From positions 124,001-188,000 of the forward strand of contig NZ_PXNQ02000007.1 of the NCBI RefSeq assembly GCF_003007735.2: 64,000 nt of DNA. The letters are read 5' to 3'. This document shows, piece by piece, positions 19,593 to 29,406 of this stretch. The stretch's first letter is position 1. Every line of letters begins with the position of its first letter. The notes beneath the pieces are model-generated. The model did no database searches and was not told the DNA's origin. It was given only the letters and a program-made list of their open reading frames with translations. The position numbers were made by a program, and so were the translations under genes. The DNA is from Paracoccus methylarcula. GTDB taxonomy: Bacteria; Pseudomonadota; Alphaproteobacteria; Rhodobacterales; Rhodobacteraceae.

Positions 19593-19922
19593 ATGACGCA
19601 TTGGATGACCGACCCGAACGACCCGGATGAAAAATCCGATCTGGTGGTGAAGCCGCGCGTGAAATCGCAGCGGCCACCGATGTACAAGGTGTTGATGCTG
19701 AACGACGACTTCACGCCGATGGAATTCGTCGTCCATGTCCTGGAGCGCCTGTTCAACATGACCCATGCTCAGGCGATCGAGATCATGCTGACGGTTCACC
19801 GCAAGGGGATCGCCGTGGTGGGCGTCTTTTCGCACGAGGTTGCCGAAACCAAAGTGGCGCAGGTGATGGAACTGGCACGGCGTCAGCAGCACCCCCTGCA
19901 ATGCACCATGGAAAAAGAGTAG
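19593..19922 (+). CDS. clpS: ClpS, ATP-dependent Clp protease adaptor
   Basis: ClpS delivers N-end-rule substrates to ClpAP. About 109 residues, with the conserved core [20 protein letters not shown] and a His-containing C-terminal part ending [11 protein letters not shown]. The start at 19593 or at 19605 (MTDPNDPDE) cannot be decided; neither has a strong ribosome binding site. clpA is 9.5 kb away on the other strand rather than adjacent. The aat gene that creates N-end-rule substrates is also in this window. Confidence 0.95.
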   Translation: MTHWMTDPNDPDEKSDLVVKPRVKSQRPPMYKVLMLNDDFTPMEFVVHVLERLFNMTHAQAIEIMLTVHRKGIAVVGVFSHEVAETKVAQVMELARRQQHPLQCTMEKE

Positions 19923-19925
19923 ACC

Positions 19926-20933
19926 TTGACAACATCACGATTGCAACTGGCCTTCCCGGACGGCCATCCCGGGGGCGACGTGCTGGTTTTCGGTGCCGGT
20001 GGCTCCGACGACCTGTCGCCGCTCGACCCGGCGCGAACCAGGATCGAACAGGGAAATTTCCCCGATCACCGCATGCTGAGCGCGCGCGGGTTCAGCGTGG
20101 AGCCACGGCTCGAAGGGTGCTGCGAGACCGCGGTCGTGGTCCTGCCGCGCGCGAAACCCGCGGCCCGTGCCCGTATCGCCGCCGCGATGCAGCGGCTGGA
20201 ACCGGGCGGGATGTTGTGGATTGACGGCCAAAAGACCGATGGGGTCGATTCGATCCTGAAGGAATTACGGGCTCTCTTCGGCGTGGACGAGGTCCATAGC
20301 AAGGCGCATGGCAAGATTTTTCGCGTCACGCTGACCGCAGATGACCAGTTTCCCACGGATTGGGCCGCGCGGCCGGTCGAGATCGCCCCGGGCTTCGTGA
20401 CCCGCCCGGGCGTGTTCTCGGCGGATGGGATCGATCCGGGTTCTGCCTTGCTGGCCCGCCATCTTCCCGAACGCCTGCCGACCCGGATGGTCGATCTCGG
20501 GGCGGGCTGGGGCTGGTTGGCGGCGCAGGCGCTCGCGCATCCGGGCGTCGAGGTGATCCACCTGGTCGAGGCCGATCATGCCGCCCTGCAATCTGCCCGC
20601 GACAATATCCCGGACCCGCGGGCGCAATTCCATTGGGCCGACGCGCGGGAGTTTCGCCTGCCCGATCCGGTCAACGGGGTGATCATGAACCCGCCTTTCC
20701 ACAATGGCCGCGATGCCGATCCCAGGCTGGGTGCGGCGTTCATCGCGACGGCGGCGGGGCTTCTGACCGGGGCGGGAAAGCTGTGGATGGTCGCCAATCG
20801 CCATCTGCCCTATGAAACCGTGCTGCGCGAGTATTTCGCGCAAGTGGCGGAAATCGGCGGGGACAATCGTTTCAAACTGTTCGAAGCCAGCGGCGCGGGC
20901 CGTGGCGGGAATCGTCAAAGGGGACGCAGATGA
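19926..20933 (+). CDS. RsmC-like class I SAM-dependent methyltransferase
   Basis: The product has about 335 residues from a probable TTG start three bases after clpS. The N-terminal half is a degenerate methyltransferase-like domain, and the C-terminal half has the SAM motif [16 protein letters not shown] and the catalytic NPPF ([14 protein letters not shown]), the layout of RsmC/RlmG-type rRNA guanine-N2 methyltransferases. The last residues ([13 protein letters not shown]) look unusual and could reflect a late frameshift. Its stop overlaps the next gene (ATGA), forming a clpS-methyltransferase-SDR operon. Confidence 0.82.
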   Translation: MTTSRLQLAFPDGHPGGDVLVFGAGGSDDLSPLDPARTRIEQGNFPDHRMLSARGFSVEPRLEGCCETAVVVLPRAKPAARARIAAAMQRLEPGGMLWIDGQKTDGVDSILKELRALFGVDEVHSKAHGKIFRVTLTADDQFPTDWAARPVEIAPGFVTRPGVFSADGIDPGSALLARHLPERLPTRMVDLGAGWGWLAAQALAHPGVEVIHLVEADHAALQSARDNIPDPRAQFHWADAREFRLPDPVNGVIMNPPFHNGRDADPRLGAAFIATAAGLLTGAGKLWMVANRHLPYETVLREYFAQVAEIGGDNRFKLFEASGAGRGGNRQRGRR

Positions 20934-21736
20934 GCCTTTCCATCCAGGGCAAGACCGCCATCGTGACCGGGGCGGGGCGGGGAATCGGCCTGGCCATCGC
21001 CAAGCATTTCGTCGAACGCGGGGCCAATGTCATGTTCGCCGATTGCGACGAGACGGCACTGGAAACGCAGATGTCGGATTACGATACCGAGAAAGGTCCG
21101 GTCCGCTATTTCGCGGGCGATCTGTCGGAACGCCTGGCAATGGCGAATCTTTTGTCGGCGACGCTCGATGCCTTTGATGATGTCGATATCCTGGTGAATG
21201 CGCATCGTTTCGTGAAGGGCTCGGATCCCCTGGATACCGATCCGGGCGTGCTCGAGGAGATGCTGAGGCAGAACATGATCTCGGTGCTGCGCCTGTCGCA
21301 GATGGTGGCCAAGCGGATGATCAAGCAGGCCGAGGATCAGGAGGACGTCTCGCAGGCCGGGGCGATCGTCAATATCTCGACGCTGGCGGCTACCCGGCCG
21401 GTTCCGGCGATGCTGGGCTATTCCATCGCCTGCGCGGCGCAGGAACAGGCGACGCGGGGGCTGGCGCTTACATTGGCGCCATACCGTATCCGCGTGAACG
21501 GTGTCAGCTTCAGCAGTGTCATGTCGCATGAGCTGCAATGCGCGCTGAAGCAAGATGGCGAGCTGCGCGGCCAGATCATCGCCGGCACACCCCTGGGCCG
21601 GATCGCCGGCGCCGAAGAGGTCGCCGACACCGCCCTTTACCTGGTCAGCGAAGGCTCGCGCTTCGTGACCGGCCAGATCATCACCGTCGATGGCGGGCGC
21701 TGCCTGGCCGATCCGGTGACGGCCCAGGTCCTGTAG
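20930..21736 (+). CDS. SDR-family protein lacking the catalytic lysine
   Basis: This 268-residue Rossmann-fold protein of the short-chain dehydrogenase/reductase family has the coenzyme motif [11 protein letters not shown] and the C-terminal [11 protein letters not shown]. The active-site tetrad is altered: where YxxxK is expected it reads Y164-S-I-A-C168, the usual NNAG is VNAH, and the serine position is S150/T151. Fold and cofactor binding seem retained, but normal dehydrogenase chemistry is doubtful. It is coupled by ATGA to the upstream methyltransferase gene. Confidence 0.85.
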   Translation: MSLSIQGKTAIVTGAGRGIGLAIAKHFVERGANVMFADCDETALETQMSDYDTEKGPVRYFAGDLSERLAMANLLSATLDAFDDVDILVNAHRFVKGSDPLDTDPGVLEEMLRQNMISVLRLSQMVAKRMIKQAEDQEDVSQAGAIVNISTLAATRPVPAMLGYSIACAAQEQATRGLALTLAPYRIRVNGVSFSSVMSHELQCALKQDGELRGQIIAGTPLGRIAGAEEVADTALYLVSEGSRFVTGQIITVDGGRCLADPVTAQVL

Positions 21737-21745
21737 CGGGCGCGC

Positions 21746-22369
21746 TCAGCCCGGCTGCCTGGCCGGCAGGCCGAGGCCGCCAAAGCGGATATCGCTGAGC
21801 GATGACGGGATGACGCGGGTATATTTCGTGCCCTCGATCGCAGCACCCGCCATCAGTCCCGCCTGACCGAAGATCAATGCGACGACCGGGTATTGGGCGG
21901 TCACGGTATCCGCTCCCACCGCCATGCCGCCTGCGGGGATGGCATAGAACGCGTTTGCCCCGGCGACCCAACCTGGTGCGGCGCGGAACGCGGCCAGCGC
22001 GGCATCGCTTTGGAAAATCAGCACATGCGCATATTGCTGCGCGCCAAGCTGGAACCCGAGCGTGGCCCGGGTGGCGGAATAATAGTCCACCGTCGCCCCG
22101 CCGATCCGCAATGCGCCCTGGCCATAGGCGCCGCCGACACCGATTGCCGCCTCTGTCATCAGCGGCATGTAGAGCACGCCCTTGGCGTTCTGCACCATCG
22201 ATGCGGCACTGGGATAGGTCTGCATCAGGTATTGATGCGTCTGGTCCACCCGCGCATCCAGCCGGGACGCGGAATTGGTTCCCACCGCGTTACTGCAACC
22301 GGCCACGGCCAGCACGGCTCCGCCGGTTACGAGCATCCTGCGCCGGGTGATCTTTTCGAAACTGCCCAT
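21746..22369 (-). CDS. SYLF/YSC84-type lipoprotein
   Basis: The product has 207 residues from ATG 22369. It starts with a twin-arginine-like basic stretch (KITRRRMLVTGG) and a lipobox (LAVAGC), so it is an exported lipoprotein. The body matches the SYLF domain of lipid-binding proteins (MVQNAKGVLYMPLMTEAAIG, GGAYGQGALR, FQSDAALAAFRA). Function in bacteria is not well defined; outer-membrane or periplasmic lipid association is plausible. It is convergent with the SDR gene and leaves only nine bases between stops. Confidence 0.82.
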   Translation of the reverse strand: MGSFEKITRRRMLVTGGAVLAVAGCSNAVGTNSASRLDARVDQTHQYLMQTYPSAASMVQNAKGVLYMPLMTEAAIGVGGAYGQGALRIGGATVDYYSATRATLGFQLGAQQYAHVLIFQSDAALAAFRAAPGWVAGANAFYAIPAGGMAVGADTVTAQYPVVALIFGQAGLMAGAAIEGTKYTRVIPSSLSDIRFGGLGLPARQPG

Positions 22370-22439
22370 ATTTTCGCCTCGCTTGCATGATCGGGCTCCT
22401 TGGTGGCCCGTTGGCGGCAGGATACGCGAGGCGCGCCGA

Positions 22440-23435
<996 letters not shown>

Positions 23436-23542
23436 GGCGGTATCCTCATCAGGGTCGAGGCAAAAAGGGCCGCCGGACCGGCTTTCCCTTCGCCTGCAGC
23501 CGTTCTAAGGTCGCGCGCGACCAAGGACAAGGAACCAGCCGC

Positions 23543-24112
23543 GTGCCGCAGATAGACGGGATCATCAGCTTTCTCGACAGCCGCTCTTTCGGAACCATCT
23601 GGTACTGGCTGGTCGTGATCGGCATGTGGTCGGTCAGTGGCCGCAATATCATCGGGGTTCCGGTCGAGATTGTCATTCGTGCCCGTCGCGCGATGTCGCG
23701 CGATGAGATGGACGGGTCCGCCTTGGTTTCGCTGCTGGACTGGCTGTCGCTGACCCTGCCGCGCTGGCAATTGGGCCGCCGCGAAGGGGCGATCTTCCTG
23801 GGAGTGACGGTTTTCCTGGTGACCTCGCTGGCGGGGCTGGGCTTTGGCCACGATCTTGAAATGGCCCAGGCCCTGACATTGCTGCTGCTGCCCTTCCTGA
23901 TCCTGTTCTGGATGCGCGTTCGCCTGGCATATCGGCTGACACCCCTGCTGCAGAACGAAGAGGCGGATCAGCAGTTGGAGACCATCGCGAGGGAAGCCAT
24001 TCGGCGCATGATCTGGCATCGCAGGCTGGTCACGCTTCTGTCGATCCTTGCCGTTGCGATCACCGCGCTGTGGGGAGTGCTCTGGTCGCTGATGCATCCG
24101 AACGGGATGTGA
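23543..24112 (+). CDS. Membrane protein of unknown function
   Basis: The product has 189 residues from a GTG start at 23543, with three to four hydrophobic segments (TIWYWLVVIGMWSV, GAIFLGVTVFLVTSLAGLG, LTLLLLPFLILFWM and a last one near the C-terminus). Related proteins in Rhodobacteraceae are often named component of SufBCD complex, but nothing in the sequence supports an iron-sulfur role. It lies 37 bases upstream of mfd on the same strand. Confidence 0.75.
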   Translation: MPQIDGIISFLDSRSFGTIWYWLVVIGMWSVSGRNIIGVPVEIVIRARRAMSRDEMDGSALVSLLDWLSLTLPRWQLGRREGAIFLGVTVFLVTSLAGLGFGHDLEMAQALTLLLLPFLILFWMRVRLAYRLTPLLQNEEADQQLETIAREAIRRMIWHRRLVTLLSILAVAITALWGVLWSLMHPNGM

Positions 24113-24149
24113 CCTTGACTCCGCCGCCCCGCGCTTTACCTGACGCCCC

Positions 24150-27100
24150 ATGTCCGACCAGTTGATCCTTTCCGGCGCGCCCGAGGGCTATGACGCCGCC
24201 CTGATCGCCCGCGAGGCGGCGCGACCTGAAAATGGCGGCGCTCCCGTCATCCATATCGCCCGCGACGACCGCCGGATGGCGGCCATGCGGGCGACGCTCG
24301 GGTTTCTTGCACCGGACCTGACCGTGCTGGATTTCCCGGCATGGGACACGACGCCCTATGACCGCGTCTCGCCCGCGCCCGCGATACAGGCGGCACGCAT
24401 GGCGACATTGGCCGGTCTGGCGCAGGGGGCGGTCAGGGGGCCGTTCGTCCTGCTGACCACGCTGAACGCGGTGCTGCAGCGGGTCCCGGCCCGTGAACTG
24501 GTCGGCGGAGCCAGTTTCGCCGCCCGTGTCGGTGATCGCATCGACGAGGCGGGGCTGCGCGATTTCCTGATCCGGATGGGCTTCGTGCAGTCTCCGACCG
24601 TGACCGAACCCGGCGATTACGCCATTCGCGGCGGCATCATCGATATCTACCCGCCGGGCGAATCCGGGCCGATCCGGCTGGACCTGTTCGGCGATGTTCT
24701 GGACGGCGCGCGCCGCTTCGATCCGGTCAGCCAGCGGACGACCGAAAAGCTCTCGCGCGTCGAGATCGCGCCGATGTCCGAGGTCATCCTCGACGAGCCC
24801 GCGATCACCCGGTTCCGCCAGAACTACCGCGCCGAATACGGGGGCGGCAGCAACGATCCGCTTTATGAAGGCGTCAGCGCAGGCCGCAAGATGTCGGGGG
24901 TGGAGCATTGGCTGCCATGGTTCCACGACCGGATGGAGAGCCTTTTCGATTATCTTCCCGGCGCTTCGGTGGTGATGGACGACCATGTCGGGCAGGTCAT
25001 CCTTGCCCGGCGCGAAATGATCCGCGAACAATTCCAGGCCCGCCGCGAGGCGATGGCGATGAAGGGACGCAGCGATACCGTCTACAAGCCGGTGCCGCCC
25101 GACGCGATGTTCCCGACTGACGAGGAATGGAATGGCTGGCTTGCCCCACATCGCGTGTTGCGCCTGTCGGTGCTGCCCCAGCCTCCGGGGCCGGGCGTGC
25201 TGGATGCGGGCGGACGGCCGGGGCGTAATTTCGCACCCGAACGTCAATCCGAAAATACGAACCTGTTCAAATCACTGTCGAATCATGTTCAGGCATTGCG
25301 CAAGGATGGCCGCGTCATCATCGCCAGCTTTTCCGATGGCGCCCGCGACCGTCTGGCCGGGCTGATCTCGGATGAGGGTGTCACCGGCGCGCAGGTGATC
25401 GGCGATATTCGCGACCTGCCCGACAGGCCCGGAGCCATGGGCCTGGCCGTCTGGCCGCTGGAAGAGGGTTTCACGGCGGATGGCCGCGCCCTTGGCCGGT
25501 TGACGGTGATCTCGGAGCAGGACGTGCTGGGCGACCGCCTGATCCGGGGCGCGAAGAAACGCCGCCGGGCCGAGAATTTCCTGCAGGACACGCAAGCCCT
25601 GACCCCCGGCGATCTGGTCGTGCATGTCGAGCATGGCATCGGGCGCTATACCGGGCTGGAAACGATCAAGGCCGCCGGGGTGCCGCATGATTGCGTGGCG
25701 CTGGAATATGCGGGCGGCGACCGCCTGTATCTGCCGGTCGAGAATATCGAGCTGCTCAGCCGCTATGGCCATGAAGAGGGGATGCTGGACCGGCTTGGCG
25801 GTGGCGCATGGCAGGCCCGAAAGGCGCGGCTGAAGGAGCGCATCAAGCTGATCGCCGACAAGCTGATGCGCGTTGCCGCCGAGCGCCTGCTGCGCCCCGC
25901 CCCGGTGCTGGAGCCGGAAGATCACGACTGGCAGGCTTTCTCCGCCCGCTTTCCCTATAGCGAAACCGACGACCAGGCGGCGGCGATCGAGGATGTGTTG
26001 AACGATCTTTCGGCGGGCCGTCCGATGGACCGGCTGGTCGTCGGCGATGTCGGTTTCGGCAAGACCGAGGTGGCGATGCGCGCGGCCTTTGTCGCAGCCT
26101 CCCAGGGGTTGCAGGTGGCCGTCATCGCGCCGACCACCTTGCTGGCGCGTCAGCATTTCAGGACCTTTGCCGAACGGTTCCGTGGCACCGCGATCAGTGT
26201 TCGGCCGTTGTCGCGGTTTGTCGGCGCCAGGGATGCGGCGAAGACCCGCGAGGGGCTGGCCGATGGCACGGTGGATATCGTCGTCGGCACGCATGCCGTG
26301 CTGGCCAAATCGGTGCGCTTCAAGCGCCTCGGCCTGCTGGTCATCGACGAAGAGCAGCATTTCGGCGTCGCCCACAAGGAACGGCTCAAGGAATTGCGCA
26401 GCGATATCCACGTGTTGACGCTGACCGCGACGCCGATCCCGCGCACGCTGCAACTGTCACTCACCGGGGTGCGCGACCTGTCGATCATCGGCACCCCGCC
26501 CGTGGACCGCCTGTCGATCCGCACCTATGCCAGCGAATTCGACAGCGTCACCATCCGCGAGGCGCTGCTGCGCGAAAAATACCGGGGCGGGCAAAGCTTC
26601 TTCGTCGTGCCGCGCCTGTCGGACCTGCCCGATGTCGAGCATTGGCTGACCGAGAACGTCCCCGAGATCTCCTATATCGTCGCCCATGGCCAATTGGCGG
26701 CGGGCGATCTGGACCAGCGGATGAACGCCTTTTACGATGGCAGCCATGACGTGCTGCTGGCGACCTCGATTGTCGAAAGCGGCCTCGATATCCCGACGGC
26801 GAACACGATGGTCGTCTGGCGCTCGGACATGTTCGGGCTGGCGCAGCTTTACCAGATCCGGGGCCGGGTGGGGCGCTCCAAGACCCGCGCCTATTGTTAC
26901 CTGACCACGAAACCGCGGACCCCCCTGACCCCGCAGGCGATCCGGCGGCTGAAATTCCTTGGCGCCATCGACAGCCTTGGGGCGGGCTTCAACCTTGCCT
27001 CGCAGGACCTGGACCTGCGCGGGGCCGGGAACCTGCTGGGTGAGGAACAATCCGGCCATATCAAGGAGGTCGGTTTCGAACTTTACCAGGCGATGCTGGA

Positions 27101-27608
27101 GGAAACCATCGCCAAGCTGAAATCGGGCGAGATCGAGGGCACGCCCGAGGATGAATGGGCGCCGCAACTGAACCTTGGCGTGCCGGTGACGATCCCGGAA
27201 CATTACATCCCCGATCTGGACGTGCGGCTTGGCCTTTATCGCCGCCTTGCCGAACTGACCACCAAGGTCGAACTCGAAGGTTTTGCCGCCGAATTGATCG
27301 ACCGTTTCGGCGCGCTGCCGCGAGAGGTGAACACGCTCCTGCTGGTGATCCGCATCAAGGCGATGGCCAAGCGCGCCAATATCGCCCGGCTCGATGCCGG
27401 GCCCAAGGGCGCGACGGTGCAGTTCCATAACGACAAGTTCCCCAACCCGGCGGGGCTGGTGGGATTCCTGACCGATCAGCGCGGGCTGGCGAAGGTCACC
27501 GATAACAAGATCATCCTCCGCCGCGACTGGAAATCGGATGCCGACCGTATCAAGGGCGCCTTTGCCGTTGCCCGTGACCTGGCCGCAAAGGCAAAGGTGG
27601 CGAAGTGA
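24150..27608 (+). CDS. mfd: Transcription-repair coupling factor Mfd
   Basis: Mfd removes RNA polymerase stalled at DNA lesions and recruits UvrA. At 1152 residues it is full length. It shows an N-terminal UvrB-like module, the RNA-polymerase-interacting domain (GDLVVHVEHGIGRYTGLE), a RecG-like translocase with Walker A GDVGFGKTEVA near residue 632, DEEQHFG near 733, TATPIPRTL and RGRVGRSKTRAYCY, and the C-terminal D7 domain (VPVTIPEHYIPD). Its stop overlaps the GTG start of pabB (GTGA). Confidence 0.97.
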   Translation: MSDQLILSGAPEGYDAALIAREAARPENGGAPVIHIARDDRRMAAMRATLGFLAPDLTVLDFPAWDTTPYDRVSPAPAIQAARMATLAGLAQGAVRGPFVLLTTLNAVLQRVPARELVGGASFAARVGDRIDEAGLRDFLIRMGFVQSPTVTEPGDYAIRGGIIDIYPPGESGPIRLDLFGDVLDGARRFDPVSQRTTEKLSRVEIAPMSEVILDEPAITRFRQNYRAEYGGGSNDPLYEGVSAGRKMSGVEHWLPWFHDRMESLFDYLPGASVVMDDHVGQVILARREMIREQFQARREAMAMKGRSDTVYKPVPPDAMFPTDEEWNGWLAPHRVLRLSVLPQPPGPGVLDAGGRPGRNFAPERQSENTNLFKSLSNHVQALRKDGRVIIASFSDGARDRLAGLISDEGVTGAQVIGDIRDLPDRPGAMGLAVWPLEEGFTADGRALGRLTVISEQDVLGDRLIRGAKKRRRAENFLQDTQALTPGDLVVHVEHGIGRYTGLETIKAAGVPHDCVALEYAGGDRLYLPVENIELLSRYGHEEGMLDRLGGGAWQARKARLKERIKLIADKLMRVAAERLLRPAPVLEPEDHDWQAFSARFPYSETDDQAAAIEDVLNDLSAGRPMDRLVVGDVGFGKTEVAMRAAFVAASQGLQVAVIAPTTLLARQHFRTFAERFRGTAISVRPLSRFVGARDAAKTREGLADGTVDIVVGTHAVLAKSVRFKRLGLLVIDEEQHFGVAHKERLKELRSDIHVLTLTATPIPRTLQLSLTGVRDLSIIGTPPVDRLSIRTYASEFDSVTIREALLREKYRGGQSFFVVPRLSDLPDVEHWLTENVPEISYIVAHGQLAAGDLDQRMNAFYDGSHDVLLATSIVESGLDIPTANTMVVWRSDMFGLAQLYQIRGRVGRSKTRAYCYLTTKPRTPLTPQAIRRLKFLGAIDSLGAGFNLASQDLDLRGAGNLLGEEQSGHIKEVGFELYQAMLEETIAKLKSGEIEGTPEDEWAPQLNLGVPVTIPEHYIPDLDVRLGLYRRLAELTTKVELEGFAAELIDRFGALPREVNTLLLVIRIKAMAKRANIARLDAGPKGATVQFHNDKFPNPAGLVGFLTDQRGLAKVTDNKIILRRDWKSDADRIKGAFAVARDLAAKAKVAK

Positions 27609-28732
27609 GCGGGCAGGTCCGCTTTGATCATGGCCCGTTGCCGGGGGGCGCGCTGTTCACCGCGCCGCAGACGGTGATCCGCGCCGATACGCCAGCCGGG
27701 GTCATTCCTGCACTGGCGGCGATGGAGGCGGCGCGGGCGCGTGGCTGCTGGCTGGCGGGATACCTGTCCTATGAGCTCGGCTATGCGCTGACGCCTCGGC
27801 TTGCGCCGCTGATGCCACTGGGCCGCGATGTGCCGCTGATCCTGATGGGGGTGTTCGACAGGCCGCGCCACGCTCCGGACCTGCCCGATCCTGCCGGGAT
27901 ACGCCTTGCCGCGCCGCGCCCGCTCTGGTCGCGCGACCGCTATGACCGGGCGATTGCCGAGGTTCATCGCTATATCGAGGCGGGCGACACTTACCAGATC
28001 AACCTGACCTTCCCGATGGAGGCCGAGGCCGAGGGCGATCCGCTGGCCATCTATGCCGCCCTGGCGGCGCGCCAGCCGGTGGGCGAGGGGGCTTTCGTCG
28101 ATCTGGGCGGCCCGGTGGTGCTGTCGCGCAGCCCCGAGCTGTTCTTTGCCACCGACCACGCGGGCCGGATCGAGACCCGACCGATGAAGGGCACGGCTCC
28201 ACGCGGCGCGACCCCGGAAAAGGACCGGGCGGCGGCCGAGGCGCTGGCGGCTTCGGAAAAGGACCGGGCCGAGAACCTGATGATCGTCGATCTGCTGCGC
28301 AACGATATCAGCCGGGTCTGTCTGCCCGGCTCTGTCCGCGTGCCGAAACTGTTCGAGATCGAGCCCTATGCGACGGTTCACCAGATGACCTCGACCGTCA
28401 CCGGGCAGTTGACCGATGATGCCGGGCTGAGCGACATTCTGCGGGCATTGTTTCCCTGCGGCTCGATCACCGGCGCCCCGAAAATCCGCGCGATGGAGAT
28501 CATCGCGGAACTGGAACAGGCACCGCGCGGGATCTATTGCGGGGCCATTGGCTGGGCCGATCCCGCCGGACCGATGCGCTTCAATGTCGCGATCCGGACG
28601 CCAGTCATGGAGGGCGAGGGGTGTCTGCGGGTGAATGTCGGTGGCGGCATCACCCATGACAGCCGCGCCGGATCGGAATGGGAGGAGGCGATATGCAAAT
28701 CCGCATTCCTGGGCCTGTCCCCGCAGGGCTGA
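27605..28732 (+). CDS. pabB: Aminodeoxychorismate synthase component I
   Basis: PabB converts chorismate and ammonia to aminodeoxychorismate for p-aminobenzoate and folate synthesis. The product has 375 residues from a GTG overlapping the mfd stop. Chorismate-binding motifs are visible: YQINLTFPM, LSRSPELFF, the catalytic PMKGTAPRG, and GSITGAPKIRAMEII, ending VNVGGGITHDSRAGSEWEE. The gene overlaps the pabC-like gene by 40 bases. No amidotransferase subunit is in the window. Confidence 0.95.
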   Translation: MSGQVRFDHGPLPGGALFTAPQTVIRADTPAGVIPALAAMEAARARGCWLAGYLSYELGYALTPRLAPLMPLGRDVPLILMGVFDRPRHAPDLPDPAGIRLAAPRPLWSRDRYDRAIAEVHRYIEAGDTYQINLTFPMEAEAEGDPLAIYAALAARQPVGEGAFVDLGGPVVLSRSPELFFATDHAGRIETRPMKGTAPRGATPEKDRAAAEALAASEKDRAENLMIVDLLRNDISRVCLPGSVRVPKLFEIEPYATVHQMTSTVTGQLTDDAGLSDILRALFPCGSITGAPKIRAMEIIAELEQAPRGIYCGAIGWADPAGPMRFNVAIRTPVMEGEGCLRVNVGGGITHDSRAGSEWEEAICKSAFLGLSPQG

Positions 28733-29334
28733 AAGTGATCGAAACCATGCGGGCCGAGCCGGATGGCCGGATCCGCCACTGGCCGCTGCATCTGGAACGG
28801 CTGCGCCGGGATTGCGCGGCGGTGGGGTTCCGGTTGGATGAAAGCGCGGTCATAGCTTGCCTCGCCGCCCTGCCGAAGGAAGAGGTCCTGCGGGTCCGGC
28901 TGACCGTCGATGCCCATGGGCAGGTCGAGGTGGACCATCAGACGTTGCCGCCGAATCCCGATTATTGGGATGTCGTGCTTTCGACAGTGCTGCTGGAGCG
29001 TGACGATCCGTGGCTGCGGATCAAGACCTCGAATCGTCCGGCCTATGATACCGCCCGCGCGGATTTGCCTGCCGGGTGTCACGAGGCCATTTTGCTGAAC
29101 GAACAGGGCGAGATCTGCGAAGGCACGATCACCAATGTCTTCCTGCGCAGGGCAGGGCGGTTGCTTACCCCCGCTGCCTCATGCGGATTGCTGCCCGGCG
29201 TGCTGCGCCAATCGCTCCTGGAAAGCGGAGAGGCCGAGGAAGCGATCCTCTATCCGGAGGACCTGACACGGGGCGAATTGTTTTGCGGCAATGCCCTGCG
29301 CGGCCTGATCCCGGCACGGCTGCAATCGGGATGA
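28693..29334 (+). CDS. Class IV aminotransferase, PabC-like (aminodeoxychorismate lyase)
   Basis: The product has 213 residues from ATG 28693, chosen because GGAGGAGGCG precedes it by a few bases; the ATG at 28678 would place that motif inside the gene. The PLP-enzyme pattern is present (LRIKTSNRPAYDTAR with the Schiff-base lysine, EAILLNEQGEICEGTITNVF). Coupling with pabB supports aminodeoxychorismate lyase, which releases p-aminobenzoate. The family also includes branched-chain and D-amino-acid aminotransferases, but length and neighbour favour PabC. Confidence 0.88.
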   Translation: MQIRIPGPVPAGLKVIETMRAEPDGRIRHWPLHLERLRRDCAAVGFRLDESAVIACLAALPKEEVLRVRLTVDAHGQVEVDHQTLPPNPDYWDVVLSTVLLERDDPWLRIKTSNRPAYDTARADLPAGCHEAILLNEQGEICEGTITNVFLRRAGRLLTPAASCGLLPGVLRQSLLESGEAEEAILYPEDLTRGELFCGNALRGLIPARLQSG

Positions 29335-29347
29335 GCCCGAAAAGATA

Positions 29348-29374
29348 ACCCGCCCTGCGCGATGCAAGGCGGGT
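29348..29374. terminator. Bidirectional terminator between pabC-like and clpA
   Basis: ACCCGCC at 29348-29354 pairs with GGCGGGT at 29368-29374, in the short gap between the convergent genes. The loop is 13 bases, with a possible extension of the stem through TGC/GCA. No long U-tract is present, so strength is uncertain. Confidence 0.5.
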
Positions 29375-29406
29375 CATGGTTCGATCACCCTTTCGGGAAC
29401 TGGTTG

